A stretch of 64,000 nucleotides of DNA, taken from contig NZ_LJCP01000011.1 of the NCBI RefSeq assembly GCF_001399755.1, forward strand, positions 1 through 64,000, given 5' to 3'. Below are positions 16,881-25,249 of the stretch, in pieces. Within the stretch, counting starts at the first letter, position 1. The number at the start of each line of letters is the position of its first letter. The position numbers were made by a program, and so were the translations under genes. The stretch is from Thiohalorhabdus denitrificans. GTDB lineage: Bacteria > Pseudomonadota > Gammaproteobacteria > Thiohalorhabdales > Thiohalorhabdaceae. The notes beneath the pieces were generated by a model. It saw only the letters and a program-made list of their open reading frames with translations, searched no databases and had not been told where the DNA came from.

Positions 16881-17044
16881 GGTCGCGCCGGGGCCCCGCT
16901 CCTACGAGCCTATCCCGCGCCGGTAGGAGCGACGGCCCCCGTCGCGACCACTTCAACTTCCTGACCTAACGAGCAGGGAGGCGCTGCAGAGCGCCTACGT
17001 CTTGCAACCGGTCGGGCAGGTCGCGAGCTGGAGCTCGCTCCTAC
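16881..17044. repeat. Three REPs and one second-type hairpin
   Basis: REPs at 16881-16905 (-, imperfect), 16923-16949 (+) and 17019-17044 (-, GAGCTC stem). A second-type hairpin at 16979-16996 (AGGCGCT, loop GCAG, AGCGCCT) begins 30 nt after the plus REP. They fill the gap between the convergent cupin and DUF3579 genes. Confidence 0.88.
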
Positions 17045-17061
17045 ACCTTCGATCCGGCCGC

Positions 17062-17424
17062 CTAGCTCGGCTCCTCGGCCTCCAACTCCTCCACCAGCTC
17101 CTGAAGCTCCGAGACGCCGCAGGTCCGCGGAATTCGGAGGCGGTTGGCGCGAGCGAAGCTCACCAGCTGCTGGAAGAGCTCGGGGCGTTCCTCGCGCAGG
17201 GCGGGGTCCACCAGCAGCCCCTTCACCCCCTTGTAGACGGTGGGCTTGATGTACGGGGAATAGTGGAGGCGGTTATCGTCGCCAAAGGTGGCGGCGTTAC
17301 CGGCGAAGCGCTCGACCCAGTCGCTGGGACGGAACTTGCCCCCGCTCTGGGTGACGCCCTCGACAATGATCATGCAAGGGTCGTCCTGGATCCTGGCTAC
17401 GTCGTTGCCCTCATGCTCGGTCAT
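17062..17424 (-). CDS. DUF3579 family protein
   Basis: Soluble protein (120 aa from the ATG at 17422-17424) with the DUF3579 pattern: MIIVEGVTQSGGKFRPSDWVERFAG, YSPYIKPTVYKGVKGLLVD and a Leu/Glu-rich C-terminal helix. Proteins of this family are common in beta- and gammaproteobacteria and uncharacterised. The open frame extends upstream to 17535, but the family domain starts just after the internal ATG, which has an AGGA element nearby. Confidence 0.8.
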   Translation of the reverse strand: MTEHEGNDVARIQDDPCMIIVEGVTQSGGKFRPSDWVERFAGNAATFGDDNRLHYSPYIKPTVYKGVKGLLVDPALREERPELFQQLVSFARANRLRIPRTCGVSELQELVEELEAEEPS

Positions 17425-17697
17425 GGCCGGTGCGTATCCTGTTCGGTCGGCGATTCCGGGAAGCCGTCCTCGCCTCGAAGGGGCGATCGATTTTTCGGAG
17501 GGGGGCCGGGCCAGTGGCCTCGGAGATGATCCCACAAAACGGCCGCCGCGTTCAATTGCCGGCCCCGCCCCGGGGGAACCGGGACGGCCGGCTTGTACCG
17601 CGGGCGGCCGTTGGGCAATACTGCCCCGCCTTCGGGCCGGCGGATGGACGCCGCCTCGGCGTTTGGTGCGAACCGAATCAACCTAACGGAGCCCGCG

Positions 17698-18750
17698 ATG
17701 CGCTATAACCCGCTTGGCAACAGTGGTCTGCAGGTGTCGGAGATCTGCCTGGGCACCATGACCTTCGGTGACCAGAACTCCCGCGAGGACGCCCATGCCC
17801 AGATCGACCGGGCGCTGGAGCGGGGCATCAACTTCATCGACACCGCCGAGCTGTACCCGGTTCCGCCCAAGGCGGAAACCCACAGCCGCACGGAGTCCTA
17901 CATCGGCGACTGGATCGCCAAGAACCCCGGCAAGCGCGGGGACATCGTGCTCGCCACCAAGGTGGTGGGCCGCTCGCAGATGCTGCCGTGGATCCGGGGC
18001 GGCGACGAGCTGCCGGTGGTGGACCGCAGCAACATCGAGCGGGCCATCGAGGGCAGCCTGAAGCGTCTGCAGACCGACTACGTGGACCTCTACCAGATCC
18101 ACTGGCCGGACCGGAACGTGCCCAAGTTCGGCGAGGCGCGGTTCGATCCGCAGCGCGAGTGGGAGGCCCACCCGGTCCGCGAGCAGCTCGAAGTGCTGAA
18201 GGAGCTGGTGGACGCCGGCAAGGTCCGCTACATCGGCCTGTCCAACGAGACGCCCTGGGGCGTTATGCAGTTCACCCGCATGGCGGAGGAGCACGGCCTG
18301 CCGCACGTAGTGTCCGTGCAGAACGCCTACAACCTCATCAACCGCGCCTTCGAGAACGGCCTGGACGAGGTGAGCTACCGCGAGAACGTGGGCCTGCTCG
18401 CCTATTCGGTGCTGGCCTTCGGCCACCTCACCGGCAAGTACCTGGACGGCGGCCAGCCCGAGGGCGCCCGCCTCACCCTCTATCCAGACTTCGGCAACCG
18501 CTACGCCAAGCCCGGGGTGGAGCCGGCCTGCCGCGAGTACGTGAACCTGGCCCGGGAGGCGGGCCTGGACCCGGCCCAGATGGCCCTGGCCTTCGTCCGC
18601 CAGCAGCCCTTCACCACCAGCACCATCATAGGCGCCACCACCATGGAGCAGCTCGACGCCGACATCGACAGCGCCGAGGTGACCCTGGGCGACGACCTGC
18701 TCGCCGCCATCGACGACATCCACCGGCGGTATACGAACCCGGCGCTGTAG
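17698..18750 (+). CDS. tas: Aldo/keto reductase, Tas-like
   Basis: NADPH-dependent (beta/alpha)8 aldo-keto reductase (350 aa). Tas-like features: MRYNPLGNSGLQVSEICLGTMTFG, catalytic Asp/Tyr in DTAELYPVPP, Lys in ATKVVG, His in QIHWPDRN. The frame is open further upstream, but the ATG at 17698 has ACGGAG upstream and matches the family N-terminus. Substrate unknown. A strong terminator follows. Confidence 0.92.
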   Translation: MRYNPLGNSGLQVSEICLGTMTFGDQNSREDAHAQIDRALERGINFIDTAELYPVPPKAETHSRTESYIGDWIAKNPGKRGDIVLATKVVGRSQMLPWIRGGDELPVVDRSNIERAIEGSLKRLQTDYVDLYQIHWPDRNVPKFGEARFDPQREWEAHPVREQLEVLKELVDAGKVRYIGLSNETPWGVMQFTRMAEEHGLPHVVSVQNAYNLINRAFENGLDEVSYRENVGLLAYSVLAFGHLTGKYLDGGQPEGARLTLYPDFGNRYAKPGVEPACREYVNLAREAGLDPAQMALAFVRQQPFTTSTIIGATTMEQLDADIDSAEVTLGDDLLAAIDDIHRRYTNPAL

Positions 18751-18773
18751 GGGGGATCCGCGGAACCCGGCAG

Positions 18774-18807
18774 AAAAGGCACGGAGTGCGCCTCCGTGCC
18801 TTTTTTT
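18774..18807 (+). terminator. Intrinsic terminator after the aldo/keto reductase
   Basis: Perfect 9-bp stem GGCACGGAG (18778-18786) / CTCCGTGCC (18792-18800), 5-nt loop, then seven T. Four A precede the stem, so it could work in the other direction too. Confidence 0.93.
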
Positions 18808-18849
18808 GGCCTACGCCTCGAAGGCCCCACCTCTCGGCCCCTGGATGGT

Positions 18850-18973
18850 TGTCGCGACGAGGGACCGTCGCTCCTACGGGCCTGTCCGGCGTCGGTAGGA
18901 GCGACGGTCCCCCGTCGCGATCGCTATCCAGTTTCGCCAATTCAAAGCGCAGCGAGGGCGCTGTAGAGCGCAC
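18850..18973. repeat. REP pair and a second-type hairpin
   Basis: REPs at 18850-18877 (-) and 18895-18922 (+) face each other 17 nt apart, both of the GCGACGG stem class. A second-type hairpin at 18956-18973 (GGGCGCT, loop GTAG, AGCGCAC with one mismatch) begins 33 nt after the plus REP, with the linker CCAGTTTCGCCAATT. They lie between convergent genes. Confidence 0.87.
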
Positions 18974-19002
18974 ACCAGACTAATCGGCGCCTGGCCTTTC
19001 CC

Positions 19003-20061
19003 TCAATCCGAGCGCGGGTACAGCGGGAAGTTCGGCGAGGGCGGGTTGAGGACCCGGTGCAGGCGTCGCCGGGGCAGGCCCGGCCGCGGACGGGCCCGGC
19101 CCACGCGGGCCACCAGCTGGGGGTGGTCCCGGCCAAGGAGCTCCGCGGTGCGCCGCCGGGCCTCGGGATCGGCGGTGAGCGCCGCCTCTGGCCCCAGGGC
19201 CACGCCGGCGTGGGCCAGCTCCAGCCCCAGGCGCTGGTAGGCCCGCCCTGTGGCGAGCCAGTACCCGGCGCCGTCCCCCTCCGTGGAGAGCGCCAGCAGG
19301 GCCGGGGCCTTGCGCAGGCGCCGGGCCGCCTTGCGCCCGGGTCCCATGAGGCCGGGGACGCGCAGCATGGCCTGCCGGGCCCCCGCGGCCACCCAGCCCG
19401 GCAGCCGCCGGCGGTTGGTGAGGGCCATGCCGTCCCGCTCCTGCTCCAGCGCGGCGGCGTCCTTGCGCAGCCACCGCCACAACTCGCGGCGGAAGGCCCG
19501 CCGCCGCCAGCGCCGGGTCACCGCCTCCACAGCGATGGCGATCAGCGGCTCGCGCTCCGCCTCCGCCACCCAGTCCAGGTGGACCCCCTCCAGGTCCAGG
19601 CCTTCCGCCGCCTGGCGCATGGCCTCGTCCGCGGGGCCGTGCAGGGGACCGTGGGCGGTACGCCGCACCGCCTGGAGCCCCACCCGCGGGTCCGGCTCGG
19701 GCAGGGGCCCCGGCTCCGGCAGGTGGATGCGGGCCACCGTCGCCCCCTCCTCCCCCTCGGGGAATTCCTCCAGCTCGGGCGCGAACCCCAGGTCGGCGGC
19801 GGCGATCAGGAAGTTCTCCAGGGCCGCGCCCAGAGCCAGGAAGAGGAGCCGCCCATCGGGATCGGCCTCCTGAAGGCGGCGCTGCTCGTCCCGCTGCAGG
19901 TCCACCACCGCCGGGTCCTTGCTGCGGAAGCGCCACGGCTGGGTGTTGTAGGGCGAGGGCGCCATGGCCGCCCGCCCCACCAGATAGTCCAGGCGTCGCT
20001 TGGGGTCCGCGTCGTGCAGGAGTTGCCGCGGATCGGGAGGCAGGTCGCCCGGCTCCGCCAC
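19003..20061 (-). CDS. Nitroreductase-fold protein (Acg-like)
   Basis: FMN-reductase-like protein (352 aa) with the nitroreductase N-terminal pattern MAPSPYNTQPWRF, a duplicated-domain length as in the Acg group, and LALGAALENFLIAAADLG. The middle is Arg-rich and hydrophobic. It starts at a GTG (20059-20061) one base after the upstream gene's stop, with GGAGG 6 nt upstream inside that gene, so it is translationally coupled. Redox substrate unknown; some Acg proteins may only bind FMN. Confidence 0.75.
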   Translation of the reverse strand: MAEPGDLPPDPRQLLHDADPKRRLDYLVGRAAMAPSPYNTQPWRFRSKDPAVVDLQRDEQRRLQEADPDGRLLFLALGAALENFLIAAADLGFAPELEEFPEGEEGATVARIHLPEPGPLPEPDPRVGLQAVRRTAHGPLHGPADEAMRQAAEGLDLEGVHLDWVAEAEREPLIAIAVEAVTRRWRRRAFRRELWRWLRKDAAALEQERDGMALTNRRRLPGWVAAGARQAMLRVPGLMGPGRKAARRLRKAPALLALSTEGDGAGYWLATGRAYQRLGLELAHAGVALGPEAALTADPEARRRTAELLGRDHPQLVARVGRARPRPGLPRRRLHRVLNPPSPNFPLYPRSD

Positions 20062-20062
20062 C

Positions 20063-20851
20063 TCAGGCCTCCGCTTCGCGATCGGCCACCCGGCTGGCGA
20101 ACAGCTCCCGCAGATAGGCCAGGTCCACGGCGCCGTGCTCCGGAAGCGGGGCGCCGCCGGCCAGCCGCCGGGCGGGATCGCTGTCGGGCTCGCCGAGCCG
20201 GTCGAAGACCGCCAGGGCTCCGGGGAACTCCCGCTCGCGGGTGTACTCGCTGGTGGTCACGATCACCGGCAGGTCCGTGGCCACCGCCGCCTCCACCCCC
20301 GGCGGCGAGTCCTCCACCGCGAGGCACTGCTCCGCCGGCAGGCCCAGGTCCGCCACGGCCTTGTGGTAGGCGTCCGGGGAGGGCTTTTTCTCCGCCACCT
20401 CGTCACCGGCCACGATCACCTCGAACCAGTCCGCGGCCTCGGGAGCCAGGGTGTGAGCCAGCAGCTCCATGAGCGGGGCGCGGGTGGTGGTGGTGGCGAT
20501 GGCCAGGCGGACCCCCGCCTCACGGGCCTCGCCCAGCAGGCGCAGGATGCCGCTGCGCGGCGGCACCAGGCCGTCCCGGATGCGCTCGGTGTAGATCTCC
20601 GCCTTTCGCTCGTGCAGGCCCTTGACCCATTCCCAATCGGGGTCGGGCTCGCCCTTGTATTGGGTCCAGTAGTGGCGGATGCGCTCCTTGCCGCCGGGCA
20701 CCGCCAGCAGCTCGCCGTACAGCTCGGCGTCCCAGCGGTCCTCCAGGCCGGCCTCCTCGAAGGCCTGGTTGAAGCCCACGCGGTGGGCGTCGCGCTCGGT
20801 CTCCGCGAGCGTCCCGTCCACGTCGAATATCAGCGCCTTCAGATCGCCCAT
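20063..20851 (-). CDS. cbbY: HAD-superfamily phosphatase, CbbY-like
   Basis: HAD subfamily IA hydrolase (262 aa). Motif I is DVDGTLAETE, motif II the Thr-rich IATTTTRAP, motif III Lys in KKPSPDAYHKA, motif IV VEDSPPGVEAA. This pattern matches CbbY-type phosphatases, which remove inhibitory xylulose-1,5-bisphosphate in Calvin-cycle organisms. No RuBisCO gene is in the window, so a generic sugar-phosphate phosphatase is also possible. It is the middle gene of a three-gene operon. Confidence 0.85.
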   Translation of the reverse strand: MGDLKALIFDVDGTLAETERDAHRVGFNQAFEEAGLEDRWDAELYGELLAVPGGKERIRHYWTQYKGEPDPDWEWVKGLHERKAEIYTERIRDGLVPPRSGILRLLGEAREAGVRLAIATTTTRAPLMELLAHTLAPEAADWFEVIVAGDEVAEKKPSPDAYHKAVADLGLPAEQCLAVEDSPPGVEAAVATDLPVIVTTSEYTREREFPGALAVFDRLGEPDSDPARRLAGGAPLPEHGAVDLAYLRELFASRVADREAEA

Positions 20852-20864
20852 GCAACGCTCCTAT

Positions 20865-21851
20865 CTATGCACCACCCCCGCCGAGGGAGGATTGGATCAC
20901 CCAGAAAACGTAGCCCACGTAGGCCACCATCAGCACGCCGCCCTCCAGGCGGTTGATGCGGTAGCTGCCGCGCGGGCCGTTGATGAACAGGGGGCCCAGG
21001 ATCAGGGTCAGGCCGATGAGCACCGGCAGGTCGCGCCACACGGCCTCCGGGCCCGTCGGCATGCCGCCGATCATGGCGGGCACCCCCAGCACCAGGAGGA
21101 TGTTGAGCAGGCAGGAGCCCACCACGTTGCCCACCACCAGGTCGTCCTCCTTCTTGGCCACGGCGGCGAGGCTGGCGGCCAGCTCGGGCAGGCTGGTGCC
21201 GAAGGCCACCAGGGTCAGACCGATCACCAGATCGGAGATCCCCACCGCCTGGGCCATCTCCGCGGCCCCGAACACCAGCCCCCGGCTGCCCAGTACCAGC
21301 CCGGCCAGCCCCACCAGCAGCCAGAGCACCGCCTTGCCCACCGGCAGGGCCTCCGGCACGTCCTCGGTGACCTCGGCGAGGAAGGGGTCGTCCTTGGCGC
21401 GGCGGGCGTCCCGGAAGGTCCAGTAGGCGTACCCCACCAGACCGATGGTGAGCAGCACACCCTCCAGGGGCTGCAGCCCCTCGTCCATGATCATGGCGCC
21501 GAGCAGGATGGTGACCCCCAGCAGCAGGGGATACTCCCGGCGCAGCACCTGGGAGTGCACCGTGAGCGGCAGCAGCAGCGCCGAGACCCCCAGCACCAGG
21601 CCGATGTTGGCGATGTTGCTCCCCACCACGTTGCCGAAGGCCATGGCGGGGGCCCCGGTGAGCTGGGCGGTGAAGTTCACCAGCAGCTCCGGCGCGCTGG
21701 TACCCAGCGACACCACGGTCAGGCCGATGACCAGGGTGGAGACGCCCAGGCTCCGGGCCAGGCCGGCGGCACCGTGCACGAAGCGCTCGGCCCCCCAGAC
21801 CAGGAGCAGGAGGCCCACCAGGGCGATGGTCAGGTTCAGGAGCATGGGCAT
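20865..21851 (-). CDS. CaCA-family calcium/sodium antiporter (YrbG-like)
   Basis: Ten-helix antiporter (328 aa) with two inverted alpha-repeats: SLGTSAPELLVNF...GNVVGSNIANIGLV and AFGTSLPELAASL...GNVVGSCLLNILLV, which carry the ion-binding Glu and Asn residues. The acidic loop between halves (~140-165) is short. It exchanges Ca2+ or another cation for Na+ or H+. First gene of the operon leading to cbbY and the nitroreductase (13-nt gap). Confidence 0.92.
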   Translation of the reverse strand: MPMLLNLTIALVGLLLLVWGAERFVHGAAGLARSLGVSTLVIGLTVVSLGTSAPELLVNFTAQLTGAPAMAFGNVVGSNIANIGLVLGVSALLLPLTVHSQVLRREYPLLLGVTILLGAMIMDEGLQPLEGVLLTIGLVGYAYWTFRDARRAKDDPFLAEVTEDVPEALPVGKAVLWLLVGLAGLVLGSRGLVFGAAEMAQAVGISDLVIGLTLVAFGTSLPELAASLAAVAKKEDDLVVGNVVGSCLLNILLVLGVPAMIGGMPTGPEAVWRDLPVLIGLTLILGPLFINGPRGSYRINRLEGGVLMVAYVGYVFWVIQSSLGGGGA

Positions 21852-22047
21852 CCGTTTCTCCCCTTCTGTGGCGTCGGTCGGTACGGCCCCGCGTCCCGTG
21901 CGGCGCCCGCAGGCCTCCGGGCGCAGCCGGGGCTCCGGCCTTCCGGGCGCCGGGCCCTCGGCTACGGATCCCCTTCCCTAGTACCATGGCGGACCGTCAC
22001 CGGGGGAGGATCCCCGCTCCCCGGCCCACAGCAGGAGCCCACCGCCC

Positions 22048-22473
22048 ATGGCCGCACCCGGCTCGCGCAACCTCTGGCTCATCCCCGCCGCCCTGCTGGG
22101 GGCGGCGATCCTACTCCTGGTGCTCCTCCAGCACCTGGTGGGCGGGCCGGACCTGCCCGATCCCGAGGGTCCGGAGCCGGAGGAGGCCGCCCTGGAGGCC
22201 GTGCGCTCCGCACCGGCGGACCCCTTCCGCTACGGCGGACGCACCGTCGCGGAGGTGCTCCGCCAGGTGGAGCCGCGCACCGGCTGGACGGACTCCGGGT
22301 GGTCGGTGCGCCCCCTGACCGAGGGGCGCTACCGGGTGGAGCGCACCTACAGCCGTGCGGAGGGCGGGAAGCGCGTCTACGCCTTCACCGTGGCCGCGGA
22401 TCTGGACTACGTCTGGCCCGCCAACGGCCACGCCCGGGCCCTCATGCACCGCGGACCGCGCTCCGGCTCCTGA
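22048..22473 (+). CDS. Single-pass membrane protein of unknown function
   Basis: No family recognised (141 aa). One N-terminal TM helix (residues ~9-28) is followed by an acidic Pro/Glu stretch and a small domain of ~85 residues with Trp-rich and basic patches (TGWTDSGWSVRPL, GRYRVERTY). It precedes argS on the same strand but is separated by a strong hairpin. Codon use resembles its neighbours. Confidence 0.6.
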   Translation: MAAPGSRNLWLIPAALLGAAILLLVLLQHLVGGPDLPDPEGPEPEEAALEAVRSAPADPFRYGGRTVAEVLRQVEPRTGWTDSGWSVRPLTEGRYRVERTYSRAEGGKRVYAFTVAADLDYVWPANGHARALMHRGPRSGS

Positions 22474-22490
22474 GCCCCCACCTCCGGCCC

Positions 22491-22536
22491 GACGGCAGAA
22501 GGGGGAGAATACCAGGACCGACCCCCCTTTGCCGTC
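22491..22536. terminator. Long hairpin between the membrane gene and argS
   Basis: GACGGCAGAAGGGGG (22491-22505) pairs with CCCCCTTTGCCGTC (22523-22536) with a single bulged base; the loop is ~17 nt. There is no T-tract, so it is not a classical intrinsic terminator. It may end the upstream transcript, block RNases or act in the argS leader. Confidence 0.5.
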
Positions 22537-22642
22537 CCCCGGCTTGGGGCGTTCTCCCGGATTCGGTTATGCTATTCCGCCTTGGCACACGCCCCGGGAC
22601 CGTCCGGTCCCGGTCCTGGATCGTTGCAATCCCCGCCCAGCC

Positions 22643-24400
22643 ATGGAGACCCCCTTGAACGCGCGACTTGTGCAGCTCCTCGAGGCCGCCCTCAAGACCA
22701 TCCAGGAACAGGGCCTGGTCCCCCCGGACACCGCGCCGGAGGTCCAGGTGGAGCGGCCCCGGGAGGAGGGGCACGGCGACTTCGCCACCAACCTGGCCAT
22801 GCGCCTGGCCAAGCCCGCCGGCAAGCCGCCCCGGGAAGTGGCCGAGGCCCTGGTGGCGGCCCTGCCCGAGACCGACGAGCTGGAGCGGGTGGAGGTGGCC
22901 GGGCCCGGCTTCATCAACTTCCACCTCGCCGAGTCGGTGTTCCAGGCGGTGGTGCCGGAGATCCTGCGGGCGGGCGCCGGCTACGGGCGCGGCGCGGTGG
23001 GCCGCGGCGAGCGCGTGCAGGTGGAGTTCGTCTCCGCCAACCCCACCGGGCCCCTGCACGTGGGCCACGGCCGCGGCGCCGCCTACGGCGACGCCCTGGC
23101 GAGGGTGCTGGAGGCCGCGGGCTACAACGTGGAGCGCGAGTACTACGTCAACGACGCCGGCCGGCAGATGAACATCCTCGCCGCCAGCGTCATGAGCCGC
23201 TACCGCGATCTGGTCCAGGGGGCAGAGGGGACCTTTCCCGAGAAGGGCTACCAGGGCCCCTACATCCGGGACATCGCCCGCGAGGTGCGGGAGGAATTCG
23301 GGGACGCCCTGGACTGCGGCTTCGCCTATCCGGAGGACGCGGAGGACCCGGAACAGGCCATGGACCGCTACATCCGGGAGATCCGGGAGCGCATCGGCGA
23401 GGAGGCCTTCCACGCGGTCTCCCGGCGCGCCCTGGACCATATCCTCGCCGAGATCCGCGCCGATCTGGACGCCTTCGGCGTGGCCTTCGACAGCTGGGCC
23501 CACGAGCAGGACGTGGTGGACGAGGGCGCGGTGGAAAAGGCCCTGGCCCGCCTGCGCGACAACGGCCAGCTGTACGAGGCCGACGGCGCCACCTGGTTCC
23601 GCAGCTCCGACTTCGGCGACGAGAAGGACCGCGTGGTGACCCGCGCCGACGGCGTGGCCACCTACTTCGCCAACGACATCGGCTACCACTGGGCCAAGTA
23701 CAGCCGCGGCTACGACCACCTCATCGACATCTGGGGCGCCGACCACCACGGCTACGTGCCGCGGGTGAAGGCGGCCATGCAGGCCCTGGGCCAGGACCCC
23801 GAGGGCCTGGAGATCCAGCTGGTGCAGTTCGCCAACCTCTACCGCGGCAGCGAGAAGGTGCCCATGTCCACCCGCTCCGGGCAGTACGTGACGCTGCGCG
23901 AGCTGGTGGACGAGGTGGGCCGCGACGCCGCGCGCTTCTTCTACGTGCTGCGCCGCTCCGACCAGCATATGGACTTCGACCTGGAGCTGGCCAAACGCCA
24001 CACCGAGGACAACCCGGTCTACTACATCCACTACGCCCACGTGCGCGTCCAGAGCATCCGTGCCAAGCTGGAAGAAGCCGGCGAGGCCCTGCCCACGTCC
24101 GCCGAGCTGGCGGATGCGGACGTGTCCCGGCTGTTGGAGGAGAAGGAAGGCCGGCTGCTGCGTCGTCTGCAGCGCTACCCGGAGACCGTGGAGGCGGCCG
24201 CCGTGAGCCGGGAGCCGCACCGGGTGGCCCGCTACCTCCAGGAGGTGGCGGCGGAGCTCCACACCTTCTACAACTCCCACCGGGTGCTGGTGGACGACCC
24301 CGAACTGCGGCGCGCCCGCCTCGCCCTGGTGGAGGCGGTCCGCCAGGTCCTGGGCAACGGCCTCCACATGCTCGGCGTGGAAGCCCCCGACAGGATGTAA
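22643..24400 (+). CDS. argS: Arginyl-tRNA synthetase
   Basis: Class I aminoacyl-tRNA synthetase (585 aa). It has an N-terminal additional domain with EGHGDFATN, the HIGH-like motif in GPLHVGHGRGAAYGD, the KMSKS-equivalent region (EKVPMSTRSGQ) and the C-terminal anticodon-binding DALR domain. The start is chosen at the ATG at 22643 because family alignment begins there; the frame is open for 96 more codons upstream without family similarity. Followed 6 nt later by the SPOR gene, as in many gammaproteobacteria. Confidence 0.96.
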   Translation: METPLNARLVQLLEAALKTIQEQGLVPPDTAPEVQVERPREEGHGDFATNLAMRLAKPAGKPPREVAEALVAALPETDELERVEVAGPGFINFHLAESVFQAVVPEILRAGAGYGRGAVGRGERVQVEFVSANPTGPLHVGHGRGAAYGDALARVLEAAGYNVEREYYVNDAGRQMNILAASVMSRYRDLVQGAEGTFPEKGYQGPYIRDIAREVREEFGDALDCGFAYPEDAEDPEQAMDRYIREIRERIGEEAFHAVSRRALDHILAEIRADLDAFGVAFDSWAHEQDVVDEGAVEKALARLRDNGQLYEADGATWFRSSDFGDEKDRVVTRADGVATYFANDIGYHWAKYSRGYDHLIDIWGADHHGYVPRVKAAMQALGQDPEGLEIQLVQFANLYRGSEKVPMSTRSGQYVTLRELVDEVGRDAARFFYVLRRSDQHMDFDLELAKRHTEDNPVYYIHYAHVRVQSIRAKLEEAGEALPTSAELADADVSRLLEEKEGRLLRRLQRYPETVEAAAVSREPHRVARYLQEVAAELHTFYNSHRVLVDDPELRRARLALVEAVRQVLGNGLHMLGVEAPDRM

Positions 24401-24406
24401 TTGCCC

Positions 24407-25132
24407 ATGGCCCGCTCCTCCGGTCGCCGGACCACGAAGAAACGGCGCAAAGGCCCCGGCCGCGGCAGCCGCTCCCGGCGCGGCCAAGCCCGGATCGGCC
24501 TTCTGCAGGCCATCCTCTGGTTCCTCGGCGGCATCGGGCTGGGCCTGCTGATCCTGCTTCCGTTCTACCTCCTTGGCGGGGACGGGGAGCGGGAGACCCG
24601 GCCCGCCGAGCCGCAGCGGGAGGCCCCCAGCCCGGACCAACCGCCGGAGCCCGAGGACGTCCCCCCGCCGCAGCCCCAGACCGACCCCGCACCGTCCCCG
24701 GAGGAGCGGAGCGACCGGGAGGAGGAGGGCTACCGCTTCTACACCCTGCTGCCGCAGATGGAGGTGGAGGTCTCCGAGCATCCGCCCGGGGACCAACCGG
24801 CGGAGGGGGACACGGAGCCCCCCGCGCAGGACACCCGGCGCCCCGATCCCGCGGGCGGGTCGGGAAACGGCGTCGCGGAGACGCCGCGGCCCGATGACGC
24901 CGGCGACTTCCTGGTGCAGGTGGCCTCCTTCCGCGAGGCGGAGGCGGCGGAGTCCCTGAAAGCCCGCCTCGCCCTCCGGGACTTCCGGGCCCGGGTCGTG
25001 CAGGCCGACCTGGCGAGCCGAGGCACCTGGTACCGCGTGCGGCTGGGCCCCTACGCCGGGCGCTCCGCCGCCGAGACGGTCCGGAGCCGGCTGGCGGCGG
25101 AGGGCATCGACGCCCTGGTGCTGCGACCCTGA
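24407..25132 (+). CDS. SPOR-domain protein, FtsN-like, downstream of argS
   Basis: Bitopic cell-division-type protein (241 aa). A basic cytoplasmic N-terminus (RRTTKKRRKGPGRGSRSRR) precedes one TM helix (~28-50), a long Pro/Glu/Asp-rich periplasmic linker and a C-terminal SPOR domain (~168-241, FLVQVASFREAEAAESLKA...WYRVRLGPYAGR) that binds denuded peptidoglycan. Location after argS matches the place of ftsN-like genes in related bacteria. Start is the ATG at 24407; a TTG two codons earlier is in frame. Confidence 0.85.
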   Translation: MARSSGRRTTKKRRKGPGRGSRSRRGQARIGLLQAILWFLGGIGLGLLILLPFYLLGGDGERETRPAEPQREAPSPDQPPEPEDVPPPQPQTDPAPSPEERSDREEEGYRFYTLLPQMEVEVSEHPPGDQPAEGDTEPPAQDTRRPDPAGGSGNGVAETPRPDDAGDFLVQVASFREAEAAESLKARLALRDFRARVVQADLASRGTWYRVRLGPYAGRSAAETVRSRLAAEGIDALVLRP

Positions 25133-25176
25133 CCGCAGGGCCCCGTTTCTCCCACCACGCGCCCTGAAACAGACAA

Positions 25177-25197
25177 GGGGGGACGCGAAGTCCCCCC
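25177..25197. terminator. Hairpin between convergent SPOR and DsbC-like genes
   Basis: GGGGGGA (25177-25183) and TCCCCCC (25191-25197) form a 7-bp stem with a 7-nt loop. There is no clear T-run, so efficiency is uncertain; it could serve both converging transcripts. Confidence 0.5.
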
Positions 25198-25249
25198 AGG
25201 CGATGGCCTCCCGGCGGACCCAACCGGCCCACCCTTTACCTCGCCAGGA

